From assembly GCF_016785185.1 (NCBI RefSeq), contig NZ_JAEKDY010000022.1: 39,608 nt of DNA. One strand, 5' to 3'. The DNA comes from Heyndrickxia sporothermodurans. Lineage in GTDB: Bacteria; Bacillota; Bacilli; Bacillales; Bacillaceae_C. The notes beneath the pieces are model-generated. The model was not told the origin of the DNA and searched no databases. It worked only from the letters and a program-made list of their open reading frames with translations. The translations under genes were made by a program, and so were the position numbers. Shown here one piece after another: positions 6,723-15,369 of this stretch; positions within the stretch are counted from its first letter, which is position 1; each line of letters opens with the position of its first letter.

Positions 6723-8363
6723 CTACTCAATATATGCCCATTTTAATTCTAAGTAGCCAACTGGGTGACGAACAATGCCTTTTACATTGTCTTTTTGTAA
6801 TGTCACTTGGTTGTAGAAATGAATTGGGATAATTGGCATTTCATCAAATAGGATTTTTTCCGCTTCATGCATCATTTCGAAGCGTTTCGTTTCGTCTGCT
6901 TCGTTCTTTGCATCTTTAATTAGTTGATCAAATTTTTTATTGCTCCAAGCTGTTCGATTCATCGTATGTCCGGTTTGGAAGTTTTCTAAGAAGTTAATTG
7001 GATCAGCATAATCAGCTAGGAATGAACTTCTTGATAACTGGAATTTAAATTTCTTCTGTTCTTCTTGGAACACATTCCATTCCATATTTGCTAGTTTAAT
7101 ATCTACGCCTAAATTTTCTTTAATCATCGCTTGTATTGTTTCAGCGATCTTTTGGTGGTCAGGACTTGTGCTATAAGTGAGCGTAATTGCCGGAAGTTTC
7201 TTATAGCCTTCCTCCTTCATTCCTTTTTCTAATAGTGCTTTTGCTTCTTTTGCGTCAAATTTAATTAAATCGCCACCCGCTTCACGGAAGTCTTTTCCAT
7301 CTGGTTGGTTAAACCCATTTGAAACGAAACCATGTGCAGGTTTTTCTTTATTTTTTGTGACGAAATCAACGATTTGTTGCTGATCGATTGCCATTGCAAA
7401 CGCTTTTCGAATATTAACATTTTGGAACGGCTCTAGTTTTAAATTGAAACGATAAAAATATGTTCCCGCTTGATCTTCAATTTGTTCCTTACCTTCTTTA
7501 AAGATTTGTTCACTTGCTTCAGCTGGAATAGCAGAAGTATCTAATTCGTCATTTTGATACATTTGATATTCTGTCGTTGGATCATTAACCATTGCCCATG
7601 TTACTTTGTCTAATTTAACATTTGCTGCATCCCAATAGTTTTCGTTTTTGGCCATTTCCATATTGCTGTCATGTTCCCACTTCGTTAATTTAAATGGACC
7701 ATTCGCAACAAAGGTATTGCTTTCCGCAAACCATTTTGGATTGGCTTCAGCGACCTTTTGATTAATTGGGAAAAATGCCGGATTAGCAATGACACTTAAG
7801 AAATATGCTTGAGGACTAGTCAACACAACTTCAAATGTTTTTTCATCCACTGCTTTTACTTTGACATCGTCCTTTGAACCTTTGCCGGTATTAAAAGCTT
7901 CTCCACCTTCAATAAAATATCCTAAAAATGCTGCTGGTGAACCTGTTTTAGGGTCAAGAAGGCGTTTCCATGCATATTCGAAATCTCCTGCTGTAACTGG
8001 ATCCCCGTTCGACCATTTTGCATTTTCACGAATATGGAATGTATACGTTTTTCCATCCTTACTAACATCCCATTTCTCCGCTGTCGCTGCTTCTGGATTA
8101 TGATCCTGACCTAATCTTGTTAACCCTTCCATTAAGTTGTTTAAAGAACTCCATGAATACGAATCAAATCCCATTGGTGGATCAAATGAGGTAGGTTCTG
8201 CCCCATTGTTTAGTCGTAAAACTTGCTCCACTTTTTTATCTTTATTATTGTTCTTGGTTGTGTCTTTCTTCTCCTCTTTCCCTGCTTCTTTTGAAGTAGT
8301 ACATGCTGCTAAAGAAAAAACGAGGAAAAGCGTCATTAATGTACCGATAAACTTCTTCATCAT
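6723..8363 (-). CDS. oppA: oligopeptide-binding lipoprotein (OppA, SBP family 5)
   Basis: A 546-residue substrate-binding protein. A lipoprotein signal is present: MMKKFIGTLMTLFLVFSLAAC with Cys21 as lipidated residue, then a Lys/Glu-rich linker. The body has typical OppA/MppA features, for example LNNGAEPTSFDP, YTFHIRENAKWSNGDPVTAG and a C-terminal VGYLELKWAY. It should deliver peptides to OppBC at the outer face of the membrane. The neighbours suggest cell-wall peptides as cargo. Start ATG 8363 or the next codon, after AAGGGGGAGT. It is 32 bp behind oppD. The stop codon abuts a truncated repeat A fragment, so the last codons may have been altered by the repeat's arrival. Confidence 0.93.
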   Translation of the reverse strand: MMKKFIGTLMTLFLVFSLAACTTSKEAGKEEKKDTTKNNNKDKKVEQVLRLNNGAEPTSFDPPMGFDSYSWSSLNNLMEGLTRLGQDHNPEAATAEKWDVSKDGKTYTFHIRENAKWSNGDPVTAGDFEYAWKRLLDPKTGSPAAFLGYFIEGGEAFNTGKGSKDDVKVKAVDEKTFEVVLTSPQAYFLSVIANPAFFPINQKVAEANPKWFAESNTFVANGPFKLTKWEHDSNMEMAKNENYWDAANVKLDKVTWAMVNDPTTEYQMYQNDELDTSAIPAEASEQIFKEGKEQIEDQAGTYFYRFNLKLEPFQNVNIRKAFAMAIDQQQIVDFVTKNKEKPAHGFVSNGFNQPDGKDFREAGGDLIKFDAKEAKALLEKGMKEEGYKKLPAITLTYSTSPDHQKIAETIQAMIKENLGVDIKLANMEWNVFQEEQKKFKFQLSRSSFLADYADPINFLENFQTGHTMNRTAWSNKKFDQLIKDAKNEADETKRFEMMHEAEKILFDEMPIIPIHFYNQVTLQKDNVKGIVRHPVGYLELKWAYIE

Positions 8364-8395
8364 ACTCCCCCTTAAATTCTTTATTATTATTTCAT

Positions 8396-9409
8396 CTACG
8401 AGCTCTGGCCCATAGTCGAAATCAAATGGTGTCTTGCTCTTTCATCTTGGAGCCAGCAGCTAACATGATGATTAGCTGAAAAACTGTACGTATTAGGATA
8501 AACTTTTTCACATACTTCCATAGCAAACGTGCATCTGGCGGTGAATGGACAACCGATTGGCGGTGCAAACAGATCAGGAGGTGATCCCGGTATTGGGACT
8601 AATTCCTCGTCTTCTATATCAAGTCTCGGAACAGAACTTAATAGTCCTTTTGTATATGGATGCTTAGGTTTGTAAAAAATTTCTTTTCTCGTTCCTGTTT
8701 CAACAATTTTTCCGGCATACATAACAGCAATTCTATCGGCAACTTGAGCAACAACACCTAAATCATGAGTAATCAATATGATCGATACACCCGTTTTCTC
8801 TTGAATCTCTTTAAATAACTCAAATATTTGAGCTTGGATTGTTACATCCAAGGCGGTTGTAGGTTCATCGGCAATGATAATTTCCGGTTCGCAGATTAAA
8901 GCCATAGCAATAACTATACGTTGCCGCATCCCGCCGCTGAATTGATGCGGGTATTGCTTTAGCCTTTCTTTCGGGTTTGAAATACCGACTAAATGAAGGA
9001 TAGAAAGAACTTTTTTAGTCGCTTCTGTTTTTGATATATCCTGATGCTGTCGAATCGACTCAATTAACTGATCGCCAATCGTTAAAGTGGGATTCAATGC
9101 TGTCATTGGGTCTTGAAAGATCATTGAAATTTCTGCTCCGCGAATCGATCGTAAGCTTTTTTCACTCATCTTAGTTAAATCCTTATTTTTATAAATGATC
9201 GATCCATCAGTTATTTTTCCTGACGATTTAGGAATTAACCCGATAATGCTTTGTGATGTTACACTTTTTCCGCATCCGGACTCACCAACGATCGCCAATA
9301 TTTCTCCTTTTTTCAATTCTAAGTGAACACCTCTTACAGCTTGAACGGTTCCTCCATAGGTTGAAAATGATACGTGCAAATTCTGAATTTCCAGGACGTT
9401 TTCCATCAT
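8396..9409 (-). CDS. oppD: oligopeptide ABC transporter ATP-binding protein OppD
   Basis: A 337-residue ATPase with Walker A GESGCGKSV, Q loop MIFQDPMTAL, signature FSGGMRQRIVIAMAL, Walker B IIIADEPTTALD and H loop LITHDLGVV. The C-terminal oligo_HPY segment carries IGCPFTARCTFAMEVC. The LSGG-type motif with GGM and the length identify OppD rather than OppF. Its ATG at 9409 follows the oppC stop by one base, with AAGGAGGT inside the end of oppC, so the two are translationally coupled. Its partner ATPase is the one at 4621-5628. Confidence 0.93.
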   Translation of the reverse strand: MMENVLEIQNLHVSFSTYGGTVQAVRGVHLELKKGEILAIVGESGCGKSVTSQSIIGLIPKSSGKITDGSIIYKNKDLTKMSEKSLRSIRGAEISMIFQDPMTALNPTLTIGDQLIESIRQHQDISKTEATKKVLSILHLVGISNPKERLKQYPHQFSGGMRQRIVIAMALICEPEIIIADEPTTALDVTIQAQIFELFKEIQEKTGVSIILITHDLGVVAQVADRIAVMYAGKIVETGTRKEIFYKPKHPYTKGLLSSVPRLDIEDEELVPIPGSPPDLFAPPIGCPFTARCTFAMEVCEKVYPNTYSFSANHHVSCWLQDERARHHLISTMGQSS

Positions 9410-9410
9410 T

Positions 9411-10364
9411 CTACCTCCTTAGCTTCGGATCTAGCGCATCCTGTAAGCCATCACCTAGAACGTTAAAAGCAAACATTGTTAATGAAATGAAGAATGCTGG
9501 AAAAAATAATGTCCACCAATGACCAGATAAAATGGCCGGTAAGCCATCATTTGCCATCACTCCCCAACTGGCAAAAGGTGCTTGTATCCCAAGGCCAATA
9601 AAGCTTAAAAAAGCTTCTGCGAAAATGGCGCTTGGAACGGTTAATGTCATTTGAACGATAATCGTTCCCATCGTGTTAGGCAATAAATTTTTGCGGATAA
9701 TTCGTGCTGTTTTCGTTCCAAAGGTTTTGGAAGCTAATACATACTCATAATTTTTGATTTGCAACACTTGTCCGCGAACAATCCTTGCCATACCGACCCA
9801 TCCAGTAACTGATAAAGCGACAATGATCGTTTTCAATCCCGGACCCATAACTACCATTAGCAAAATGACGACTAACAAATATGGCAGTCCATATAATACT
9901 TCAACAACTCGCATCATATAATGATCGACTTTTCCACCTTTATATCCGGCTATTCCTCCATAAATGACCCCAATGATGAAATCGATCAGGGCTGCCATTA
10001 CCCCTACAAACAAGGAAATTCTCGCTCCATACCAAGTCCTTGTAAAAACATCTCTCCCCAAATTATCCGTCCCGAACCAATGTGTGGATGAAGGAGCGAG
10101 ATTTTGGTCTTTGAGTGTGACCTTTGTTACATTTTGTGGAGAAAACATCGGACCAATAATCGCCATGATGATTAAAAGAATAAATATGATTAGCCCAAAC
10201 ATCGCTAATTTATTTTTCAATAATCTTCTCCATACATCTTGCCAATATGAAATACTAGGGCGGACAACAGCTTCGGCTTCGCCATTTTTCTTATTTATTG
10301 GAACGAACCATTCGGTTGGAATATTGGGACTAATTTGCTGATCCTCTTGTTTTAAAGCGCCCAC
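9411..10364 (-). CDS. oppC: oligopeptide ABC transporter permease OppC
   Basis: A 317-residue permease with an N-terminal cytoplasmic stretch of about 50 residues and about six membrane helices. The first-helix and loop motif GTDNLGRDVFTRTWYGARIS is diagnostic of the OppC/DppC family, and the EAA loop reads AEAFLSFIGLGIQAPFASWG. It pairs with OppB to form the channel. The start is GTG 10364, with AAGGAGTGA located in the last codons of oppB, 6 bp after its stop. Confidence 0.93.
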   Translation of the reverse strand: MGALKQEDQQISPNIPTEWFVPINKKNGEAEAVVRPSISYWQDVWRRLLKNKLAMFGLIIFILLIIMAIIGPMFSPQNVTKVTLKDQNLAPSSTHWFGTDNLGRDVFTRTWYGARISLFVGVMAALIDFIIGVIYGGIAGYKGGKVDHYMMRVVEVLYGLPYLLVVILLMVVMGPGLKTIIVALSVTGWVGMARIVRGQVLQIKNYEYVLASKTFGTKTARIIRKNLLPNTMGTIIVQMTLTVPSAIFAEAFLSFIGLGIQAPFASWGVMANDGLPAILSGHWWTLFFPAFFISLTMFAFNVLGDGLQDALDPKLRR

Positions 10365-10370
10365 TCAAGT

Positions 10371-11297
10371 TCACTCCTTTTTATGTAACTTTATCCGTGG
10401 ATCTAACATGCCATATGCTAAATCTACGACAAATAACATTAATATTAAAAAAACACTGTAAAATACCGTTGTTCCCATAATTACCGGATAATCGCGGGTA
10501 TTGATACTTTCTACAAAATATTTTCCCATTCCAGGGATGGCGAAAATTTTTTCGATAACAAAACTTCCAGTAAGGATTCCTGCTGTTAATGTTCCAAGTA
10601 TTGTAATTACAGGCATAAGTGCATTACGAAGTGCATGTTTTATTATTATTTTTACTGGAGATAGACCTTTTGCCCTTGCCATTTTAATATAATCTTGCGT
10701 TAATACTTCGAGCATACTTGATCGGGTTAAGCGTGCTATGATCGCCATTGGACCCGTCGCAAGAGCTGCAGTCGGTAGTATCATATGCTTCGTACTTGCC
10801 CAAGTCGCAGCGGGTAATAGATGCCAGTTGACAGCAAATTGTTGGATTAAAAGGGTAGCCATTACAAAGTTTGGAATCGATATACCTAATACTGCAATGG
10901 TCATTGCTAAGTAATCAATTACTCCATTATGTTTTAATGCAGCTAAAACACCTAATGTAATCCCTGATATAACAGCAATGATTAACGCTGTTATTCCTAA
11001 TTCAAAGGAAACGGGAAATCCTCGCCCTAACATATCGTTGACGGTTTGGGACGGTTTCTTAATGGATGGTCCAAAGTCAAATTGTGCGATTGATTTGAGA
11101 TAAATGAAATACTGTTCATAAAGTGGTTTGTCCAAATGATAATGTGCTTCTAAGTTTTTTCGAACATGTTCATTTGTGTTTCGTTCTTCATTAAAAGGGG
11201 AACCAGGAATTGAATGCATTAAAAAAAAGGTTAATGTTGTAATTACCCAAATTGTAATGAGCATGGCTACGAATCTTTTAACTATGTATCTTCCCAT
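10371..11297 (-). CDS. oppB: oligopeptide ABC transporter permease OppB
   Basis: About 308 residues from the preferred start. The N-terminus IVKRFVAMLITIWVITTLTF is the first helix, followed by a long external loop (YHLDKPLYEQYFIYL) and the EAA-like loop YIKMARAKGLSPVKII, all typical of OppB/DppB. An earlier in-frame GTG at 11309 is too close to GGGAGG; ATG 11297 has better spacing. It is the first gene of the oppBCDA segment; a plausible promoter lies about 70-95 bp upstream. Confidence 0.92.
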   Translation of the reverse strand: MGRYIVKRFVAMLITIWVITTLTFFLMHSIPGSPFNEERNTNEHVRKNLEAHYHLDKPLYEQYFIYLKSIAQFDFGPSIKKPSQTVNDMLGRGFPVSFELGITALIIAVISGITLGVLAALKHNGVIDYLAMTIAVLGISIPNFVMATLLIQQFAVNWHLLPAATWASTKHMILPTAALATGPMAIIARLTRSSMLEVLTQDYIKMARAKGLSPVKIIIKHALRNALMPVITILGTLTAGILTGSFVIEKIFAIPGMGKYFVESINTRDYPVIMGTTVFYSVFLILMLFVVDLAYGMLDPRIKLHKKE

Positions 11298-11364
11298 TAC
11301 GTGATGCACCTCCCTCTATGTATTCGGTTACATTTTATGTTAACCAAACAATTGATATATTTAG

Positions 11365-11391
11365 ATTATATTAATTTATCAAAATTTTCAA
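11365..11391 (-). promoter_or_regulatory. possible promoter of oppBCDA
   Basis: Minus strand TTGAAA (11391-11386), 15 bp, TATAAT (11370-11365). The -10 is perfect but the spacer is short. It is the only good -10 between the M19 gene terminator and oppB. Confidence 0.4.
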
Positions 11392-11436
11392 TACGGTTTC
11401 AAAATAAGTTTTTAGTATTACTTTTATAAATATAAG

Positions 11437-11466
11437 AAAGGCACTCAGATAAACTGAAAGCCTTTG
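11437..11466 (-). terminator. weak terminator after the M19 dipeptidase gene
   Basis: AAAGGC-CTCAG pairs with CTGA-GCCTTT around a short loop with unpaired bases. The minus-strand tail is TCTTATATT. It would separate the two hydrolase genes from oppBCDA. Confidence 0.5.
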
Positions 11467-11481
11467 AGATGAATATTCAAC

Positions 11482-12408
11482 TTAAATTGGACGGTGATTG
11501 AGAAAGTTTTGATAAGCGAAACCTTTTACTTGTTCCTCGGAATAGTATTTTAATAGTTCGTTCACTAAGTTTTGATATTTTGAGGAGTCTTCTAATTTTG
11601 TTACCTTTGTTGATATTCCATCAAAGTCGGAACCAAAACCGATTTTGTCTACACCGCCTAATGAACAAAAATGATCAATATGTTTAATAAGATCAGGAAT
11701 AGTTGCTTTACCACTTTCATTTATAAATGGTGGATTAAAAACAACATGAATTAAGCCATCTTTTTCAAATAATGCTCTTGCTTGCTGATCTGTTAAGTTT
11801 CTAACATGATTACATAATACTTTGGAATTTGAGTGGCTAGCGATTGGAAAATCAGCTATTTCAATCACATCCCAAAATGCTTTTTCGCATAAATGGGAGA
11901 CATCGGTTATTATTCGATGCTGATTATTAAATTGCACAATTTCTTTACCGAAAGAAGTAAGTCCGGCACCACGGGGCTCCCCTGCGCCATCAGCTGCCAG
12001 ATTTGCGTTATTCCAAGTTAAACCAACTGATAAAACACCTAACTCATGTAAAATACTAAGCTTTTGAATATCATTTCCGATTGCATCGACACCTTCTAGG
12101 GTAAGCATCGCACCTATTTCATTTTCTTTTAATTGATCGAAATCACGCCAATTCATAATCTGTTTCATTTCAATGTTTTTTGCTAACACTTCATTTTTCA
12201 AATAGTAAATTTGATCAAGAGCAGCTTGAAATTTCTGATCAGACTTAATGTCTGGTTCAATGAATATGGCAAAGCTTTGTACTTTTACATCCCCTTTTTG
12301 TAGTCTAGATTTGTTCGTATCTAATTGTGCTGAGTCAGCATAGCTTAATTTACCCTTTGCATCCGCTAATTTCATTAATGCATCGCAATGTAGATCGATA
12401 ATATGCAT
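11482..12408 (-). CDS. membrane-dipeptidase family (M19) dipeptidase
   Basis: A 308-residue metallopeptidase of the renal dipeptidase fold. Seen: the metal motif IDLHCDAL near the N-terminus, ITDVSHLCEKAFWDV with the zinc His, PIASHSNSK, and the C-terminal Asp motif KIGFGSDFDG. M19 enzymes cleave dipeptides including L-Ala-D-Glu type and D-containing ones. No signal peptide, so it acts inside on imported peptides. The start is ATG 12408 (MHIIDLHCD) with GAGGTGAT overlapping the stop of the upstream gene; the frame is open further up only because it runs into that gene. Coupled expression with the C26 hydrolase is likely. Confidence 0.9.
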   Translation of the reverse strand: MHIIDLHCDALMKLADAKGKLSYADSAQLDTNKSRLQKGDVKVQSFAIFIEPDIKSDQKFQAALDQIYYLKNEVLAKNIEMKQIMNWRDFDQLKENEIGAMLTLEGVDAIGNDIQKLSILHELGVLSVGLTWNNANLAADGAGEPRGAGLTSFGKEIVQFNNQHRIITDVSHLCEKAFWDVIEIADFPIASHSNSKVLCNHVRNLTDQQARALFEKDGLIHVVFNPPFINESGKATIPDLIKHIDHFCSLGGVDKIGFGSDFDGISTKVTKLEDSSKYQNLVNELLKYYSEEQVKGFAYQNFLNHRPI

Positions 12409-12418
12409 TGTTATCACC

Positions 12419-13120
12419 TCATATACTAAATTGAATGAATCGTTGAAAGATTCTTTGCGAGATTGGATCACCGTGGACCGCCAATGGCTCGGGGTGCCAT
12501 TGAACTCCTACTACAAATTTATGTAATTTACTTTCTATCGCCTCGATCACACCATCTGATGAACGAGCTACTACTTCAAATGGTTGCACAACTTTCCTGA
12601 CTGCCTGATGATGAAATGAGTTTACTTTAAATTGAACTTGACCAGCAATTTCCGCTAGTAAACTATTTTTTTCTACTTGAACATAATGAGACAAATGGTA
12701 TCTTACCGCATTTTGCGTATGTTGAATGACTGGAGAGTCAATCTGACTATATATATCTTGGTACATATCCCCTTCAACAGCAATATTTAATATTTGAATT
12801 CCTCTGCATATTGCTAAGATTGGTTTATCGAGCTTAAGCATATGTTGAATTAATTCTATTTCATAATGGTCCCTTCCAGGTGAAATCGACCCTAGTTTTT
12901 GATGAGGTTCATCACCAAATAATGTAGGATCAATATCTCCCCCACCTGATAAAACTAACCCATCTAATTTTTTCGCTAAATGTGCCGCATCTCCAATCAC
13001 TCCGGCCGGCAATATGATTGGAATGCCGCCTGCCTGGATGACAGCCTGTAAATAGTCATTTCCTAATGTATGTTTCCAATCAAAATCAACATTTGCTGTG
13101 ATTCCTATAAGAGGCTTCAC
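12419..13120 (-). CDS. gamma-glutamyl hydrolase-like class I amidotransferase (peptidase C26, PuuD type)
   Basis: A 233-residue glutamine-amidotransferase fold. Seen: KPLIGITANV at the start, GLVLSGGGDIDPTLFG oxyanion strand, nucleophile Cys in ILAICRGIQILN, and the catalytic His/Glu in GVQWHPEPL. The family hydrolyses gamma-glutamyl amides such as gamma-Glu-GABA; next to a wall-peptide endopeptidase it could instead act on gamma-D-glutamyl linkages, which is inference. The start is GTG 13120 after AGGGGGAGATACAAA. It is the first gene of the minus-strand salvage block and is divergent from the CocE-type gene across 152 bp. Confidence 0.88.
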   Translation of the reverse strand: MKPLIGITANVDFDWKHTLGNDYLQAVIQAGGIPIILPAGVIGDAAHLAKKLDGLVLSGGGDIDPTLFGDEPHQKLGSISPGRDHYEIELIQHMLKLDKPILAICRGIQILNIAVEGDMYQDIYSQIDSPVIQHTQNAVRYHLSHYVQVEKNSLLAEIAGQVQFKVNSFHHQAVRKVVQPFEVVARSSDGVIEAIESKLHKFVVGVQWHPEPLAVHGDPISQRIFQRFIQFSI

Positions 13121-13272
13121 TTTGTATCTCCCCCTTTTGTCACTTTCTATTGCTATGTAAGGTCATTATACTGTATTTTATCATTAAAAATTATGAATGT
13201 TGTAAATTTTTAAAAGGAATATACAACTATTTCAAGAATTGTTATTTATACAAAGAGTGGGAGATGATTTGT

Positions 13273-15342
13273 TTGGAGCTTTTCTATTATGTTTCGGGGA
13301 TATTACAAGCGAAAATACGAATGGGAGAAAAAATAGAGATTCGGGCTATAAATAAAAATATGAATTCATGTGTCTTTTCTTTGGAGAAAATCCAAAACAT
13401 CCTCCATGAGGCAAGGCATGTGAACTGGACTGAGAGTGAAACTGTATTACTGAATTCTGGTGAACAGTTTACTAGATACGAAAAGGTCTCAGATTCTGTT
13501 TGGATATATGCGATGACCGGAGAAAAGCAACCAATTGATTTAGTAATTGAGCTCAATCAAATAATTGCCTTCCTTTATCACGAGGGAGTCGATAGTGCGG
13601 TTTTAGTTGTACCTGGGTACGAACACTTAACACCGCTAAAAATGTGGAATGATCCTTTACTTTCTCGTGCTTCATTTGAGATCGAGCATATCGGAAAAAT
13701 CGATGTTGAAATGCGGGATGGCGTGAGATTAGCAACAGAGGTTTGGCTGCCGAAAAATTTGAAAACGGGAACACGAATCCCAACGATATTAATTAGAACT
13801 CCTTACGGAAGAATGTCATACGGATTGAATAAACTACGTTTTGTCCAACGGGGATTTGCTGTTATTTCACAAGACGTGCGAGGACGGGAAGATTCCGAGG
13901 GAGAATGGCTGCCGATGTATCATGAAATGAATGACGGTGATGATACACTTAATTGGATCGCTTCCCAAAGCTGGTCAGATGGGAATGTTGGGATGATAGG
14001 TTCCTCCTATAGCGGTTTTGTTCAATGGGCAGCGGCTGCAAGTGGAAACCCCCATTTAAAAGCTATTATAAGCATTGTTACGGCCGGCACTCCATTTGGA
14101 GATTTACCGCGAAAAGACGGTCTTTATTCTTCCGGATTAATGGCATGGATTTTTATGATGGCGAAGCAAAAAACGAATAGAGATGCATTAAAACGAGATG
14201 ATTGGGATGAAGTGCTAGCTATTCGTCCGCTTAAGGATATTCCGGAGAAAGCGCTTGGTTTTAACATTCCTTTTTGGAATGAGTGGATGAAACATCCCGA
14301 TTATGATGAGTTTTGGGCATCTTTTGATTGGTCAAAACTTGGTGAAAAAATCAATGTACCTTCCCTCTATATTTCTGGTTGGTATGATGATGATGGAAAT
14401 GGAACGACGGAGGCATGGGAGCTAAATCAGAAACATAATCGTGAGAATCAAAGATTAATTTTAGGCCCATGGTATCATAATTCAAATGCTACACGAGAAA
14501 TTCATCATGTCCAATTTGGCTTAAATGCGATTCGATATGATCTTGATCTATTATGTCAGCGTTGGTATGATCGCTTTTTGAAAGGAATTGAAAATGGTGT
14601 GGACACAGAAACAGCTGTTGACTATTATACAGTTGGTGAGAATCAATGGAAAAAGGCTAACAACTGGCCGCCAAGCAACGTACATTTAACAAACTATTAT
14701 ATTCAAAGTAATAGTAGCGCCCAAACAAGCTTTGGTGATGGCAAAATAAGCACTTCCCCTTCAAAAATTGATGGCTGTGATCATTATCTTTTTGACCCAA
14801 AGGACCCTGCCCCCTATTTAATAGATGTGTCTGAAAATGAGTGCAGTGTTCCGGAAAATTATCGTGACGTAGAAACAAGAAAGGATGTTTTAGTCTATAC
14901 TTCTGAGCCTTTGCAGAATGAAATTGAAATCGCCGGGGATATTTATGCAATCATTTATGCAGCAACTTCTGCAAAAGACACCGATTGGTTAATTCGGATA
15001 ACAGATGTCGATGAAAAAGGGAATTCCATTCGCCTATCTGATGGAATGGTTCGCGCTAGATATCGAACGTCGTATGAAAGCCCAAAATTGGTAACACCAC
15101 ATCAAATTGAAAAGTATGAAATAAAATTATCGAAAATTGCTCATTTATTTAAGAAGGGACATCGTATCCGTATTGCCATTACATCCGGAGCAAAAAATGC
15201 TTCATTTCCGAATCATAATACAGGAAACGATCCGGCAACTGACACGGAATGGGTAATAGCAGAACAAACGATATTCCATTCAGAGCAATATCCAAGTCAT
15301 ATAAAGTTACCAATTGTGGGTAAAATGGGGCATACTAACTAA
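13273..15342 (+). CDS. CocE/NonD family serine hydrolase (X-Pro dipeptidyl-peptidase S15 fold) with extra N-terminal region
   Basis: About 689 residues. From about residue 145 the S15 alpha/beta-hydrolase begins (IDVEMRDGVRLATEVWLP). The nucleophile is Ser245 in GSSYSGF, the acid is in SGWYDDDGNGT and the base His is in GPWYHNSN. The C-terminal third is the beta-rich PepX C domain (ITSGAKNASFPNHNTGND). The first 140 residues are an additional region that I cannot assign. Start is uncertain: TTG 13273 has GTGGGAG nine bases upstream; ATG 13264 is in frame but too close to that site. It faces away from the peptide-salvage block, so it may be an additional peptidase or esterase for the same nutrients. 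Family members cleave X-Pro peptides or esters; substrate unknown. Confidence 0.85.
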   Translation: MELFYYVSGILQAKIRMGEKIEIRAINKNMNSCVFSLEKIQNILHEARHVNWTESETVLLNSGEQFTRYEKVSDSVWIYAMTGEKQPIDLVIELNQIIAFLYHEGVDSAVLVVPGYEHLTPLKMWNDPLLSRASFEIEHIGKIDVEMRDGVRLATEVWLPKNLKTGTRIPTILIRTPYGRMSYGLNKLRFVQRGFAVISQDVRGREDSEGEWLPMYHEMNDGDDTLNWIASQSWSDGNVGMIGSSYSGFVQWAAAASGNPHLKAIISIVTAGTPFGDLPRKDGLYSSGLMAWIFMMAKQKTNRDALKRDDWDEVLAIRPLKDIPEKALGFNIPFWNEWMKHPDYDEFWASFDWSKLGEKINVPSLYISGWYDDDGNGTTEAWELNQKHNRENQRLILGPWYHNSNATREIHHVQFGLNAIRYDLDLLCQRWYDRFLKGIENGVDTETAVDYYTVGENQWKKANNWPPSNVHLTNYYIQSNSSAQTSFGDGKISTSPSKIDGCDHYLFDPKDPAPYLIDVSENECSVPENYRDVETRKDVLVYTSEPLQNEIEIAGDIYAIIYAATSAKDTDWLIRITDVDEKGNSIRLSDGMVRARYRTSYESPKLVTPHQIEKYEIKLSKIAHLFKKGHRIRIAITSGAKNASFPNHNTGNDPATDTEWVIAEQTIFHSEQYPSHIKLPIVGKMGHTN

Positions 15343-15369
15343 GAGTAATTTTTAGTAAGGAGTATACCC

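Noticed and set aside
11381..11395. CodY-like box (AATTTTC...) upstream of oppB
   Set aside because: Only the left half fits; at least five mismatches to the 15-bp consensus in AT-rich DNA.
13553..13783. Antisense frames within the CocE-type gene (also near 14657-14950)
   Set aside because: They lie wholly inside a well-supported gene and lack start signals.
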